From assembly GCF_949987515.2 (NCBI RefSeq), contig NC_082683.1:125016582-125080581 (forward strand): a stretch of 64,000 nt of DNA, in the 5' to 3' direction. Both the position numbers and the translations under genes were made by a program. The stretch is from Delphinus delphis. Its lineage: Eukaryota; Chordata; Mammalia; Artiodactyla; Delphinidae. Shown here piece by piece: positions 33,048 through 43,908 of the stretch; the stretch's first letter is position 1, and each line of letters begins with the position of its first letter. The notes below the pieces were generated by a model. It worked only from the letters and a program-made list of their open reading frames with translations. It was not told the origin of the DNA and made no database searches.

Positions 33048-33970
33048 TTAATTCAGGGGTTATCCATGGTATTTGTATTTTTATATCAGCCTCAGTATAA
33101 TTTTGTTTTTAACAGCATCCCTTGCAGTCTTAGGCTCTGCTTCAATTACATGGATCCAAATGCTTTAAAGAGGAGTAATAGTGTTTTGCTAGCAATATCT
33201 AACAATAGTAGGAACTTCTTATCATGAAGATAAAAGTCAAACAAGTCCAACATAAAATATGCAATGAAAGTATCAGTTATAACACATGATCCCAATGCAA
33301 TATGTTGCCTATTAGCTTATTACTGAACCATCCACTGTGTTTCTTTGACAGACCATGTGACAAATATAGCTGTGTGTAAGCCTTGCCTGGAATGTCATTG
33401 AGCAGAGCACTCAGGCTGCAGTGAATCGCTCACATGGGTAGACATCAACTGGTCTGAATTCCAAAAATTACGAATCATGTACAGATATAACCAACAAGAT
33501 CACAAAATTCTTGAGGAAAGGAACACTTAATTTTATATCCCTATAGTATTTAGCATGGTAAATCTAGTTGTTGTTTCGTATTATCCTGTAAGTCTCTTCA
33601 GGTATATGTGATTTGTATCCACAAAAGATTTCAAGCCTCTTGAACGCAGAAACTGTGTGTGTGCATATGCATGTGTACGCATGTATGTGTATGTGTGATG
33701 GAATAGTGGCAGGATCCCTAGTCTCTGCCCCTATTGCTCCTTACTGTGGCTTACCGTCCTCTACCAGCATGCTGAACCAATAGGATTATGGTGAGACTCC
33801 TAGGCTGTAATAGTCTCTTAGGATTACAGCTATCTCCTCTTTCTCATCTTTCCCGACAAGATACATAGTCCCAAACTTCCCAAAGAAGTTCTGCTTCCCT
33901 AGTCTGGTCAAGTGCTCAGCTAATCTTTGCTGAGAAGGGCAGGGCTCCTGAGATGTGCACTACATATAAG
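33048..33970. other. No recognised feature apart from a TG-rich patch
   Basis: No gene recognised. An imperfect TG/CATG microsatellite is at about 33,652-33,700. Confidence 0.4.
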
Positions 33971-33974
33971 TAAG

Positions 33975-34140
33975 ACAAAGGAGTTAAGTAAATGATACTG
34001 GACATGTTATTTAACTTTATCTGTAATATTGGGGTAACTTATTCCGAAAGATCGTTTCAATGACTAAGTATGTTATTACATATAAAATGCTTAGAATAGT
34101 GCCTGGCAAGTAGGAAGCCCAGAATATGTTAGCTATCATT
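33975..34140 (+). repeat. MIR SINE
   Basis: Sense MIR core and end: 'ctggacatgttatttaactt', 'tatctgtaatattggggtaa', 'tataaaatgcttagaatagt', 'gcctggcaagtaggaagccc'. Confidence 0.75.
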
Positions 34141-34255
34141 AATATGTATAGAATGCCTACTGTGTGCCCAGTGCTTTACTGGGTCCTTCGGTACGTTATC
34201 TCATTTAACTGAAGTGTATCGCTCCATTACTCAGATCCTCATAAGTGAACAATAC
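34141..34255 (-). repeat. MIR SINE 3' part
   Basis: 'agaatgcctactgtgtgccc' and 'acgttatctcatttaactga' are the antisense of the MIR 3' half. It sits back to back with the sense MIR at 33,975-34,140. Confidence 0.6.
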
Positions 34256-35255
34256 TGAAACTAATACTTGCTTAGTGAAGATTTACTGAACATACAAGTG
34301 AATGAATGAAGAATGAAGCTGTTATTCCTAGACCTTCTTCTCTCATTCCCTTTGTTTTCTACACCTTAGATCTGGATGACATGAAAGGACAGGCCAAGGC
34401 TTATTTTTGCTTCTTCGAGTGCAAGGTCTTAGAGGTTTTGTTCATGGGTTTTGTGTCACGGTCAACGTTCAGCCATTCACGGTGATGCTTGTTTCACTTC
34501 CAATACAGCACCCCTGCCTTGCATATGCTATTTACTCTCCTAGGCAGCAGCCTGAAACACTGAAGCAGATGCTCTGTGTGTAGCTTCACCTAGCTGTGCC
34601 AGAGTTTCAGCTCTCAGATTGGAAATAAAATAAAAGTATGCACAAGTTTGGCAGGTGGGAGTGAGGCAAAGAGAGGGAAGGAGAAAGAGGCAGGGAGAAG
34701 GGAGAATTCTGGCCTAGCTCTGAAGAGATACGGGGCTTTGTAAGAGCTCACCAACGTAAAGAATTGAACAGAATGTTGCCAAAACTAGGCTGCCTGCAAA
34801 TGCCAAATAATAAGAATCCTTTATCAGGAACACTAGGAACCCTTTCAGGAGAGAAGCATAAAGAATTCCAGGAAGCACATATTCAAAGCCTGTTTCCTAG
34901 GCAGCTGAAGCCACCCACCTTCCCTTGAACAAATGGAGCCAAATTCAGTTCTCAAATGTGCCATTTGCCTTGCCTCTCAAAACACTCCCGAGAGTTCAGC
35001 TGGTATCTTTTGTTTTCTGAAAGAAGCTGTAAGAGAAGGGTTTGATGCTGCTATCCGGTCATTGGAAATCTTTCAATTCCAAGCCCTGTCTCCCAACTGC
35101 CCCACCTCAGCCCTTAGCCCACCTCTGTAGCAGCCTCAAGCTTAGTTGTCACTCCAGTGAATGTGGAAATAGAACACGTCAGCTGATCTCCCTTGCAGTT
35201 CTTTGAAGTTCTGAGATCTGAACACAACCCCACAGTGTTGGCTTCAGCCTGCTCT
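34256..35255. other. No recognised feature
   Basis: About 1 kb without a nameable repeat or gene. A frame of 65 codons at 34,933-35,130 has no domain. A GA-rich patch is at 34,665-34,705. Confidence 0.4.
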
Positions 35256-35355
35256 AAAGGTTAGATGATGCATGCCTATAAAACCCTTAAGATAGAATCG
35301 GGCACAGAGTAAGCACATACCCGGATGTTTGCTACTATAATTAATACTTTTATTA
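35255..35355 (+). repeat. MIR SINE 3' part
   Basis: 'ggttagatgatgcatgccta', 'aagatagaatcgggcacaga', 'gtaagcacatacccggatgt' follow the sense order of the MIR 3' end. Confidence 0.5.
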
Positions 35356-35945
35356 TCTTCTCAAAAGTATTAGGCTAAATGTTCCCTATGGCTTCCTTCC
35401 AAGCAGAGGTTATAAACCCAAAATTTGGGGGTTATGTGAATTAGAGAAACTGCCAGGAAGAAGACTAGGAAGAGGTGGGGCAGCGTCACCTGGGGCACAC
35501 CTGCGCCATTGCATCAAAAATAAAGCATTTGAAATCACGCGTTTAGAAAACACTATGAAAAAGTCAAAACCAAACCAAAACAAAATAAAAATTACATCTG
35601 ACTGGTGGACTGCCAGTTTGCCAGGCTTGCTCTAAACATTTCTTACAATCCCCATCCCACAAGGCACTCTAGTCTCAGCGGGAAAGGATGGTGTTAGGCT
35701 GCATGCTTGCTGAGGAGTGCCCCCTGCCAGGCTTCTTGGGAAGCCAGTAGACCCTGGAATGAGCTTTACCTGGGTGGGCTGGCCTCTCCACCCTGGCCCA
35801 CCCATAGCAACCTCTGGTAAACTCCTTTCCCCTCTTGAGGGCTCTGAACTTTATGACTGGGTAGTGGCTTTGGTCTTGCCCTGTTTGCTGTGTTCTCTAG
35901 TGTAAATTAGGGTCTGTGATGACACAATATCATGGAGAGTGGAAT
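35356..35945. other. No recognised feature
   Basis: No gene or named repeat recognised. A short CAAAACCAAACC-like A-rich patch lies near 35,565-35,592. Confidence 0.35.
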
Positions 35946-35949
35946 TTTT

Positions 35950-36025
35950 TTTTTGCACCTTCAAGGAGTATTTATTGAGCACTACTAAACTCTATGCTGG
36001 GTGCGAAAGGTCCTAACGAGAAACA
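35950..36025 (-). repeat. L2 LINE 3' end
   Basis: 'aaggagtatttattgagcac' followed by 'tactaaactctatgctgggt' is the antisense L2 terminus. Confidence 0.55.
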
Positions 36026-36114
36026 GGCTCTGTGTGTGTTTATGTGTGTGAAAGAGAGAATTTCTTTCAAACTAAAACTTGCCTTTCCTTGGTTTCTTCC
36101 CCTTCCCCATCATC

Positions 36115-36215
36115 CTTGAATATTCTCGTCTTACATATGAAGAAATTGAAGCCCAGAGTCACTTGCCCTAGTGCTCAAGATGGCAAGTTGCAGAACCTAG
36201 ATCTGTCTGACCTTC
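36115..36215 (-). repeat. MIR SINE fragment
   Basis: 'tacatatgaagaaattgaag', 'cccagagtcacttgccctag' and 'gcagaacctagatctgtctg' are antisense MIR. Confidence 0.65.
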
Positions 36216-36595
36216 CTAGGGTTAAAATATGACAGGGAAAACAAAATAAGTTGTAATAAAAAAGGGCTGAACTCTTCCTTTTTATACATGATGTATAAAT
36301 CATTTATATAGTGGTAGTGATGACTTATCCGGTTGTACCAGCCTGTCTGTCTTTTCATCTCTCTTTCCTTCCCTTCCTCTCATCTAAAGGCTCTTTATTT
36401 GGGAAACCTGTGGCCATAGAAAAGGGTTTAATTGAGGAACAAAATATGTTGATAGAAGTCCATAATGGTAGATGTTTCATTCTGTGCAGCCAGCAAAGCT
36501 CTTCTGCCATGTCACCATATTGACAAATAGAGCATTTTGCAGCTTAGCTAGATGTTTGGGCATTATTTCCATATATTTGAACCAAATAGTTACAT
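36216..36595. other. No recognised feature
   Basis: No gene or named repeat recognised before the SINE insertion. Confidence 0.35.
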
Positions 36596-36825
36596 AAAAG
36601 CTCAGTCATGGGCTTCCCTGGTGGCGCAGTGGTTGAGAGTCCGCCTGCCGATGCAGGGGACCCGGGTTCGTGCCCCAGTCCGGGAAGATCCTACATGCTG
36701 TGGAGCGGCTGGGCCCGTGAGCCATGCCGCTGAGCCTGCGCGTCCGGAGCCTGTGCTCCGCAACGCAAGAGGCCACAACAGTGAGAGGCCTGTGTACCAC
36801 ACAAAAAAAAAAAAAGCTCAGTCAT
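36596..36825 (+). mobile_element. CHR-type SINE, plus strand
   Basis: The body is 36,610-36,811, opening 'gggcttccctggtggcgcag' with a tRNA-like head, and closing with a short A tail. The target-site duplication aaaagctcagtcat is perfect over 14 bp at 36,596-36,609 and 36,812-36,825. The right flank is an old L2 end. Confidence 0.95.
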
Positions 36826-36915
36826 ATATTCATACAACAAATATTTACCGAGACCTATCCTATGCTAAACTCCGTGGTAGGACTCCAGTATATTGTTAGG
36901 AACAAGACAGCCTTC
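36826..36915 (-). repeat. L2 LINE 3' end
   Basis: 'ttcatacaacaaatatttac', 'gagacctatcctatgctaaa' and 'aacaagacagccttctgcag' are the antisense of the L2 3' terminus. The SINE at 36,610 was inserted at or just left of its end. Confidence 0.65.
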
Positions 36916-37500
36916 TGCAGAGTTATGCCACGGAGAAGTTATTCCTTGAGGCAGTGGTAATGAGGACCACAGTCACTGCTTTTCATAGGTACGTGTGAAG
37001 TAGGGGCTCTCACATTTGTCAGGCTCTGCGACAATAGCAAGAGGAGGTTCTCTGCAGGCAATGTTGCAGGTCTGTCCTTTGAGTTCCATCAGCCTTCCTG
37101 CTCTAATAGCATTCTTTAAACCTCACACAAAAGCGTAGGCACATCAAGTGAGGACAAACCACAGTCATGCTCCCCTGCAACCTCCTTAAGTTAATTACTT
37201 GTTTTCTGTGTTTACACCCAGACCCTTATCATTGTGGTAGACACAAGTATGAGTCAAATGATTAGCTAAAATCCCCAAAGCCAAAGACTCCATTAGAAAG
37301 TCACAATAAAACTGAAAAATGGTCTGGTTCCTCCTGTGCTACCATTTACTGCAGGTGCCTTGAGTGTTTTTTTTGTTCTTTGTTTTTTCCTCTAAGAACA
37401 ATAATACATCTTGGGTCCTTCATAGTTTTCTTTTCACTGATGTTTTAAACAAAGAGACAATACAATCAAACACTAGTAACACTTTTAAAACTCTACTGTT
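36916..37500. other. No recognised feature
   Basis: About 580 bases with no gene and no named repeat. Confidence 0.35.
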
Positions 37501-37690
37501 TTCAAGGTACTTTACTATGGCATATGCATTCTTATTTAGATAGTGATTACTTATAAATATACATAATATTTAATTTTTAAAATTTACTCTTTAAAAATAT
37601 AGAAAGACAGTTACTGTTGTCATGACTCTACAGATGAGAAAACTGAAGCGCATAGTTTTTAAGTTACTTGTCTAAACTCATACAGTTCTG
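37500..37690 (-). repeat. MIR SINE, diverged
   Basis: 'ttcaaggtactttactatgg', a gap, then 'tctacagatgagaaaactga', 'agcgcatagtttttaagtta', 'cttgtctaaactcatacagt' follow the antisense MIR order. Confidence 0.65.
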
Positions 37691-38175
37691 TTTGTCTCCA
37701 CTCTGCAAAGCTAGTGGTTGATAATTTTATTTGAATGTATCTTTTCATTTGCTGTCCCTTTTCTTACTTTCCTATATATACCATAGGGTATTTTCTTCTA
37801 TTGTCTATTTTCCATTTTATTCTGCCTCAATTAAAAGAAAAATCAAAGAAAATCTACTTTGTTATTCTCTTAGTATGTAATATTATCTTGAAATTCATTT
37901 ATAAGGATCATAACGTTTTCATATTTTCCCCTCTGCTTCCATAATTGAACAAATATAGAAAATGGCCCTCTGTTTCTATTTCAGTGGTCAATATGTTATT
38001 TTAATAATTCTTTTGGCTCTTTGGCTGAATTAGTTAAAACATTATATTGAATCAATATCATAGCTGAAATCTCTAGTCAGCAATTTAAATCAATCTCTTT
38101 ATTATCAGAAGAAATAATATAACCAATATTTGTATATTGACTGTTTAATATTCAGGTTAAAAGAAAAACGTTTCT
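37691..38175. other. No recognised feature
   Basis: AT-rich sequence, no gene and no named repeat. Confidence 0.35.
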
Positions 38176-38179
38176 TGAA

Positions 38180-38275
38180 ACATTAGTCTGTAAGCTCTAT
38201 GGAAAACGTGTCTCTTTGGTTTCATGGATTTAAGCGCAGTTCTTGGCACAGTGTAGGCATGACCTTGAGGGTGTC
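38180..38275 (+). repeat. L2 LINE 3' end
   Basis: 'agtctgtaagctctatggaa' followed by 'agttcttggcacagtgtagg' is the sense L2 3' terminus. Confidence 0.6.
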
Positions 38276-38935
38276 AAAATCCAGAGTAGGAAAAGGTAAG
38301 CAATGAATGAAGTGCAGAAGGCTGGCACAGAACACCAAAGGAACAGCAAAGAAAATTAGCTAAAAAGGCTTGGTTGAGAGGAAGGTTAAAATTACTGACC
38401 TTTGAAAGAGATTCTATACAATTTCACAACCACACAGCTTTCCGTTTTCTTATACCTCCCTCCTCTATCAAAGTATCTCCAGTGTTCCAGGGTTTATGAA
38501 TATTCATGAATAACAATGATAGAGAAGCCCTAGGTGAGATGCTAATATCTTTTCAGCTTTACACCAACCTTTAAAATAACCCTGTAGGATTGCATTGTTT
38601 TCAGTGAATGTTAGGATAGAAATTGAATGATGCTGATGGATGTAAGGAGATCTGCAGAAGAAATCTCCTGAGTCTAGATGTCTGTTCTTCACAGCTACAA
38701 CAAAATGGGTTGTTGGCGATGTTTAAATAAACTCAATTAATGAAGCATGAGGATTGGTGCTTCTTAATCCTTTTTTGTATAGGAGTCCTCTGAGGTCCTT
38801 ATGAAAACCATGAACCCTCTCTTTCTTTCAAAACAACAAACAAAAACAAAAACATGCTTTTACATATATACCTCCTTGTTTTCAATTTCTCTTGGCTCTC
38901 TTACTCCCTGATGGACCCATGGACTTGAAATCTAC
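38276..38935. other. No recognised feature
   Basis: No gene recognised. A CAAACAAAAACA low-complexity patch lies at 38,830-38,855. Confidence 0.35.
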
Positions 38936-38939
38936 AGAC

Positions 38940-39165
38940 CCAGGGTAACAATTTCCGGTCTAGATAATTTCTAAGGCCCCTTCTGTATCCAACAGTCTAT
39001 TTGTCTATGAGTTGACATAGTTGTATTCAGATTTTAACACTGCCAAGGTTTAGCCATATTACCTGGGTTAAGTTTCTTAACATCTCTGAGCCTCTGGTAG
39101 TTCATTGTAATTGTAAGGATTAAAAGAAATAATGTGTGTAAAAAGCCTGACCTGTCCCCCTTCAC
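38940..39165 (+). repeat. MIR-family fragments
   Basis: First a MIR3-like end ('ggtctagataatttctaagg', 'ccccttctgtatccaa', 38,955-39,000), then a sense MIR core ('gggttaagtttcttaacatc', 'tctgagcctctggtagttca', 39,060-39,150). Likely two old insertions side by side. Confidence 0.55.
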
Positions 39166-39815
39166 CTCTGTGATAGAGCAAATAATGGCCCTCTTCCCAA
39201 AGATGTCCACACTCTAATCCCTGGCTCCTATAAATATGTTAACTTATAGGGCAAAAGAGACTGCAGATATAGTTAAGGTAATAGGCTTTAAGACAGGGAG
39301 ATTATCCTGAATTTCTGATGGGCCCAATTTAATCACTTGAGTCTTAAAAGCAAAGAATTTTTCCAGTTGGAATCAGAGAGATGCAGTGCAAGAAGATGCA
39401 GGAGAGATGGGGCAGAGGAGAGATGAGACAGATGTGGAACATGAAGACTCAACCAGCACTGGTGACTTTGAAGATGAAGAGGGAGCCATTAGCCAGGGAA
39501 TGCAGGCGGCCTCTAGAAGCTGAGAACATTGGCCTATAGTCAACAAGGAAACGGGGACCGTGGTCCTATAACTAAAAAAACTGGATTCTGCCAACAACCT
39601 GAGAGGTCCTGGAAGTAGGTCCTCCCCCAGAGCCTCCAGTAAGGATTGCAGCTCCGCCAACACCTTGATCTTGGCCTTGTGAAACCCTGAGCAGAGCCCA
39701 GCCAAGCTGCCCAGACTTTTGATCTACAGAACTGTGAGATAATAAATGTGTGTTGTCTTAAGCCACTAAGTTTGATCTAATTTGTTTTCCAGCAATAGAA
39801 AACGAATATCACCTC
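39165..39815 (+). repeat. MaLR-like LTR (MLT1 type)
   Basis: A long LTR-like repeat in sense. It opens 'agcaaataatggccctcttc', 'ccaaagatgtccacactcta', goes through 'agggagattatcctgaattt', 'gatgggcccaatttaatcac', 'ccagggaatgcaggcggcct', 'ccccagagcctccagtaagg', and ends 'agaactgtgagataataaat', 'taagccactaagtttgatct', with a terminal 'cgaatat'. The AATAAA signal and terminal layout are typical of non-autonomous ERVL-MaLR LTRs. A minus-strand frame at 39,373-39,705 is a chance frame in this LTR. Confidence 0.65.
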
Positions 39816-41295
39816 ATTCCACTACTCCTCATTCAACCTCCTCTCGAAGGGTCAGTCAGTTGCACACTAAGGTGAGTTTACACTGAGATGTTGCTGTTCC
39901 TAGATTTTTTGGGTTTTGACCTCAAATTATACTCACTCCTCTGCTTATAAGTGAAAGGAATTGTAGGTAGCAACAACCAGGAGCAAGAAGGTGTTCTGAA
40001 AACATGATGTTTTTTTCCTGGCATTTCTGAAATTATACCACAGAGGAAGCCACGGGTCCAGTCAGCCTTTTCACAAGCGAGACTTCATGGCTGGCTCTCA
40101 GGATCTGTCTGGATGAATTCCTTAGCAGCACCCTGCCCTCCCTACCAGAATGATACCTTTCTTTTTCCTGGACCTCCTCCAACTCTCATTTAACTGTTTG
40201 CATCAGCCTTACATTGCCTTCTCCATCTGTGCTGGTGAGGGGATTCCTCCAGGGGTGTGGTCTCAGAACTCTACCTGGTTTCCACATGCGAATGATGGCT
40301 GTCGGGAAGCCAGGGAACAGCTGGATGAGGACATGCAGAACCTCCAGTAAGTCATCTGCTCTGATAGAATTCCTGAGCTACCTTGGAATTCCTCAGAGCA
40401 TCAGAACTGCTGAGAGCCGATGCTGCAGTAGGATTTTTATCAAGTTGCTCCTTTGAAGGGAGTGAGCTCCAGTCTTCCAAACACCCAACCTGCCTGTGTG
40501 GGTCAGTAAGGTTTACTATCCATCTGTTTCCATATGAAACCAGGTGACTTTGCCTGGACCTACAGGGGATCATACCTAGGGATGCATGTATCTGACATGA
40601 AGGATGAACCTGGTCTGGACGGTCCCACACAGCTCGGAAGTCAAGACATGAATGAGCAGACCCCAAATGAGATATGCTCCAGAGGGTCTGCATAGGGGCC
40701 CTAGGGCTCATCAAAAAATATAATCACAGGAGCACTGCTTTTAGTGGTACGATGTGAATGACCAACCATATTTACTGGAATTTTGAAATAACATGGGAAA
40801 GAGAGATTTGACATTTTCTAGAGTTTGTAGTCATTGTCAAAGGGACTCAAACCAAAGCATGGGACAGCATTTTCACTGTGTGCATTTCAGAAGATTTCCT
40901 AGATAACAGGTGCAGAGCATCTCTGTCTCATCCTCAGGGGATTGGCCTGGCATTTCACGCTGGCTGCATTTCCACTGGCCTCTTTGATCTCTGATTGTTC
41001 AGTATGCCCTTGTGCTCAACGTTTCTGAGACTTGCAGCCACAGCTTCCTCTCTTCTGCCTTTCTTCCCCTTGTTACAAACAAAGCATTAGATTACCTAGA
41101 TTATAAATCCCAACTTAATATATGCAACAATTTAGAATGTAATTTGCCTCTCATTAAAATGTCCTGTATGCATTTTTCTTAATGTTTACACTTTAGAAAT
41201 GTGCATCAAAATTTATGTGTTGTGGACACAGCTATTTGCCTAAAGTCTATATTCAGGAACATGGGAGCAAAAGGACCCTCAGGATAGAGAAGAAG
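39816..41295. other. No recognised feature
   Basis: About 1.5 kb with no gene or named repeat. A 120-codon minus frame at 40,352-40,714 overlaps plus frames of 66-80 codons and has no domain. Confidence 0.4.
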
Positions 41296-41299
41296 GAGA

Positions 41300-41715
41300 A
41301 CAGAAAGCAAACTTTGGAATCAGAAATTCTGGATTTAAACCCCTGACCACCCTGCAGTAGCCCTGAGTAACTACGAAATTTCTCTTTGAGTGTCTTTAAC
41401 TTTAAAATCAGGGAAAGGGGATGGGAGAGGTAAATTGGGAATTTGGGATTAACAGGTGCACACTACTGTACATAAAACAGGTAAACAACAAGAACCTACT
41501 GTATAGCACAGGGAACTATAGTCAATATCTTGTAATAACCTATAATGGAAAAGAATCTGAAAAAGAATAGTTATATGTATATTTATTACAACTGAATCTC
41601 TTCTCTATATACCTGAAACGTTGTAAATCAACTATACTTCGATTTAAAAAATAGTAAAAAATAAAAAGGTGGGGGGGGTCAGTAAACGTATTTGTTGTGA
41701 AGATTCATCTGAAAT
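41300..41715 (+). repeat. MIR SINE split by a LINE-1 3' end
   Basis: Left part (41,300-41,408): 'actttggaatcagaaattct', 'ggatttaaacccctgaccac', 'actttaaaatcaggg', the sense MIR head and core. Right part (41,680-41,715): 'gtatttgttgtgaagattca', the sense continuation of the same core. The two halves are separated by a LINE-1 fragment. Confidence 0.65.
41412..41670 (+). mobile_element. LINE-1 3' end, 5'-truncated
   Basis: About 260 bases of LINE-1 3' UTR in sense: 'acaggtgcacactactgtac', 'ctgtatagcacagggaacta', 'ctatatacctgaaacgttgt', 'aaatcaactatacttcgatt', then an A-rich tail. It is an older subfamily than the large copies (different 3' UTR). A run of G follows the tail at 41,672-41,680. No coding sequence. 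Confidence 0.85.
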
Positions 41716-41739
41716 CTCTGTTCAGACAATGGCCTCCAA

Positions 41740-42225
41740 GCTGTCTGGACCTCTCACCCAACGCCTTTCCTGTCTTATATTCTACCTTTCTCCCCCCTGC
41801 GCCCCCTGCTCCAGTCACACTGTTCTACTACATGTTTTTCAAACGCACCCAGCATTCTTTGCCAAGGACATTCGCACTCTCTTCTCTCTCCCTGGAAACT
41901 TCTGTCCCCAGATAACCATGTGGTTTGCTTTCCTGTGTCCTTGGGAGAGCTGTTTAAATCAGAGACCCAGCTACATCCCAACAGCAATATCCCACTGCCA
42001 CCCCTGTACCACCCAACCCTGACACTTCTGTCCCTCTTGATTACTTAATTTATATCCACAGAGCTTACCAACCCCCTGACATATTACTTGTTTATTTTGC
42101 ATATTGTTTGTGCCACCCACCCACCCCTTGTAGGATTAGGGTTGACCATTTTGTTCACTACTTTATGTGCAGCAATTAGAAATATGCCCAAAACACTCAT
42201 AAACACAAATGCTGAAAGAGTGGCT
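41740..42225 (+). repeat. L2 LINE fragment
   Basis: 'caagctgtctggacctctca', a CTCC-rich part, 'ttctttgccaaggacattcg', 'cctggaaacttctgtcccca', 'gacatattacttgtttattt', then 'tgtgcagcaattagaaatat' and 'cactcataaacacaaatgct' follow the sense L2 order, diverged. Confidence 0.5.
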
Positions 42226-42610
42226 GAGGCGACTTATGTAAAGTGCTCATGTCTAGCACAAGAAGGGGCAATAAATCATAGCTAAACACGATATATCTGA
42301 GGGGTAGTTGTGGAAAAGAAAGGCTTTCTAGAGTTTTTCTTGGTGATCTAGAACTTGAACTTATTTCACTTGGTGACTTAGAATTTAAACTTTACAGCTT
42401 GGAGAGGAAGGAATATCTTGGATCTGGAGGACCTGACTTAAATCACCTTAGAAGTAGCTCTCTATTGCCCCTGTGAGCCACTCTAGGCTGGTTCTGGTAT
42501 CTAAAGTGCTGATTCCTCACTGAAGAAGTCAGGAATCATATTTTAATGGACTATTCATAACAAGACAGGAAGTTGGAGGGGAAAGGGATATTTAACTCTC
42601 TGGAGAAGTG
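42226..42610. other. No recognised feature
   Basis: No gene and no named repeat recognised. Confidence 0.35.
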
Positions 42611-42611
42611 G

Positions 42612-42865
42612 TCCCATATAGTGGAAATGGCACGGATTTGGGCTCCACAAGATCTGGATTCAGTTGCTGATTCTACCACTTATCAACTGAGGAAATGAGC
42701 AAAATTTACCGTTCCTGAGTCTTAGGTTCTCTTCATCTTAATTGGTGGTAAGAATAGATATTATCCCACAATGTTTCTGTTTTACTTGCATGTCTCATTG
42801 ATGAGAAATTGGGCCATGTATTGAAAGTGCTTTGCAAACTATTAATCACTAAACAGGGATTGGTG
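42612..42865 (+). repeat. MIR SINE
   Basis: Nearly full-length sense MIR: 'tatagtggaaatggcacgga', 'tttgggctccacaagatctg', 'gattctaccacttatcaact', 'ttcctgagtcttaggttctc', and an end of 'attgaaagtgctttgcaaac'. Confidence 0.8.
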
Positions 42866-43855
42866 GTGGTGATTATTATTTAGTGGGAACGGCAGGCTCT
42901 GCAGATTCTCTTGACCTCAAAAAAAAAATGCTACCGAGTTATTTGTACAAGATTTTGACTTTGACATGTTAAGTTATATTTTGCAAGTTTCTTCCCAGTC
43001 TGCAACTTTCTTGCTTTGAGCTCTGATAGCTGTCTAGCGCATTTACTTTTATATTCAGACAGTACTTTTCTTCAAGAAACTCAAGAGGCTTTGTAGACAA
43101 TTATTTATTCATTCTTGCATTCTGAGAGAGAAGGAAGAAGAACATTCTTTTGAGTCTGGAAAAATGGAGAGAAGCAGGGTCAGGAAAGCCAAGACAACTT
43201 CTCATCCATGTATTGACTCCCATTTCTATGGGTCTGTGGAAGGAGGGTTTTGTGCCCTCTTATCTGGCCTGCTCCTATCTCTACTAGGAGTCTAGGTCAG
43301 GATTTCATCCAAGACATGTGGGAAAGAGAGAGGGGCTCTTCCAGAATTTTTTGGTAGGACTTATAGTAGAGAGGAAGTGAGGCAGTTCAACTCCTGTTGG
43401 CCATTCCAGGGAAGACCCTGGAGTCCCACTCACATCCTGAAGGTTCATCCACACCATTGCACCAGATACCTCATAGCTAAGGTCATTTGCTTAGGTTCTT
43501 GGGTAACAAGAGGCCCGCTCTTGTCTCCAGGACACTGTCAGTCAGTCCTAAGATTAGGAAAGTAAAAAGCATATCAAAGAAGCTCTTCATGAGACTGAAT
43601 TGACTAAAGTCCTCATTATTCTTCATGTTGTGCAGATTTAGGCAGATTCCTACTGGGATCCTCAATGCTAAATTACCTCATCTTTCTTAAATTACAAAAC
43701 TATCCTTTTAATTGTGTCTTTTTATTGGCTACCGAGTTGACTGGAAGAGACTATGGAAACATGTTTCACACTCTCTGAGCTGGTGTGTGAAACCCAGAAA
43801 CAGATTGGTGGGAAAATGCTTCCTGAAAAAGGCTCAGCAAAATCTGGCCCTTATG

Positions 43856-43860
<5 letters not shown>
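42866..43860. other. No recognised feature
   Basis: About 1 kb with no gene or named repeat. It leads into the TG/CG tract. Confidence 0.35.
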
Positions 43861-43901
<41 letters not shown>

Positions 43902-43908
43902 CGCGCGC
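43861..43908 (+). repeat. (GT)16(GC)8 dinucleotide tract, Z-DNA-prone
   Basis: Sixteen uninterrupted GT units (43,861-43,892) run directly into eight uninterrupted GC units (43,893-43,908). A 48-bp perfect alternation of purine and pyrimidine is the classic Z-DNA-forming pattern. Frames crossing it give V/C and R/A repeats that are not genuine proteins. Confidence 0.97.

Noticed and set aside
39373..39705. A leucine/serine-rich 110-codon frame, minus strand
   Set aside because: It lies wholly antisense in the MaLR-like LTR at 39.17-39.81 kb, so it is a chance frame in a repeat.
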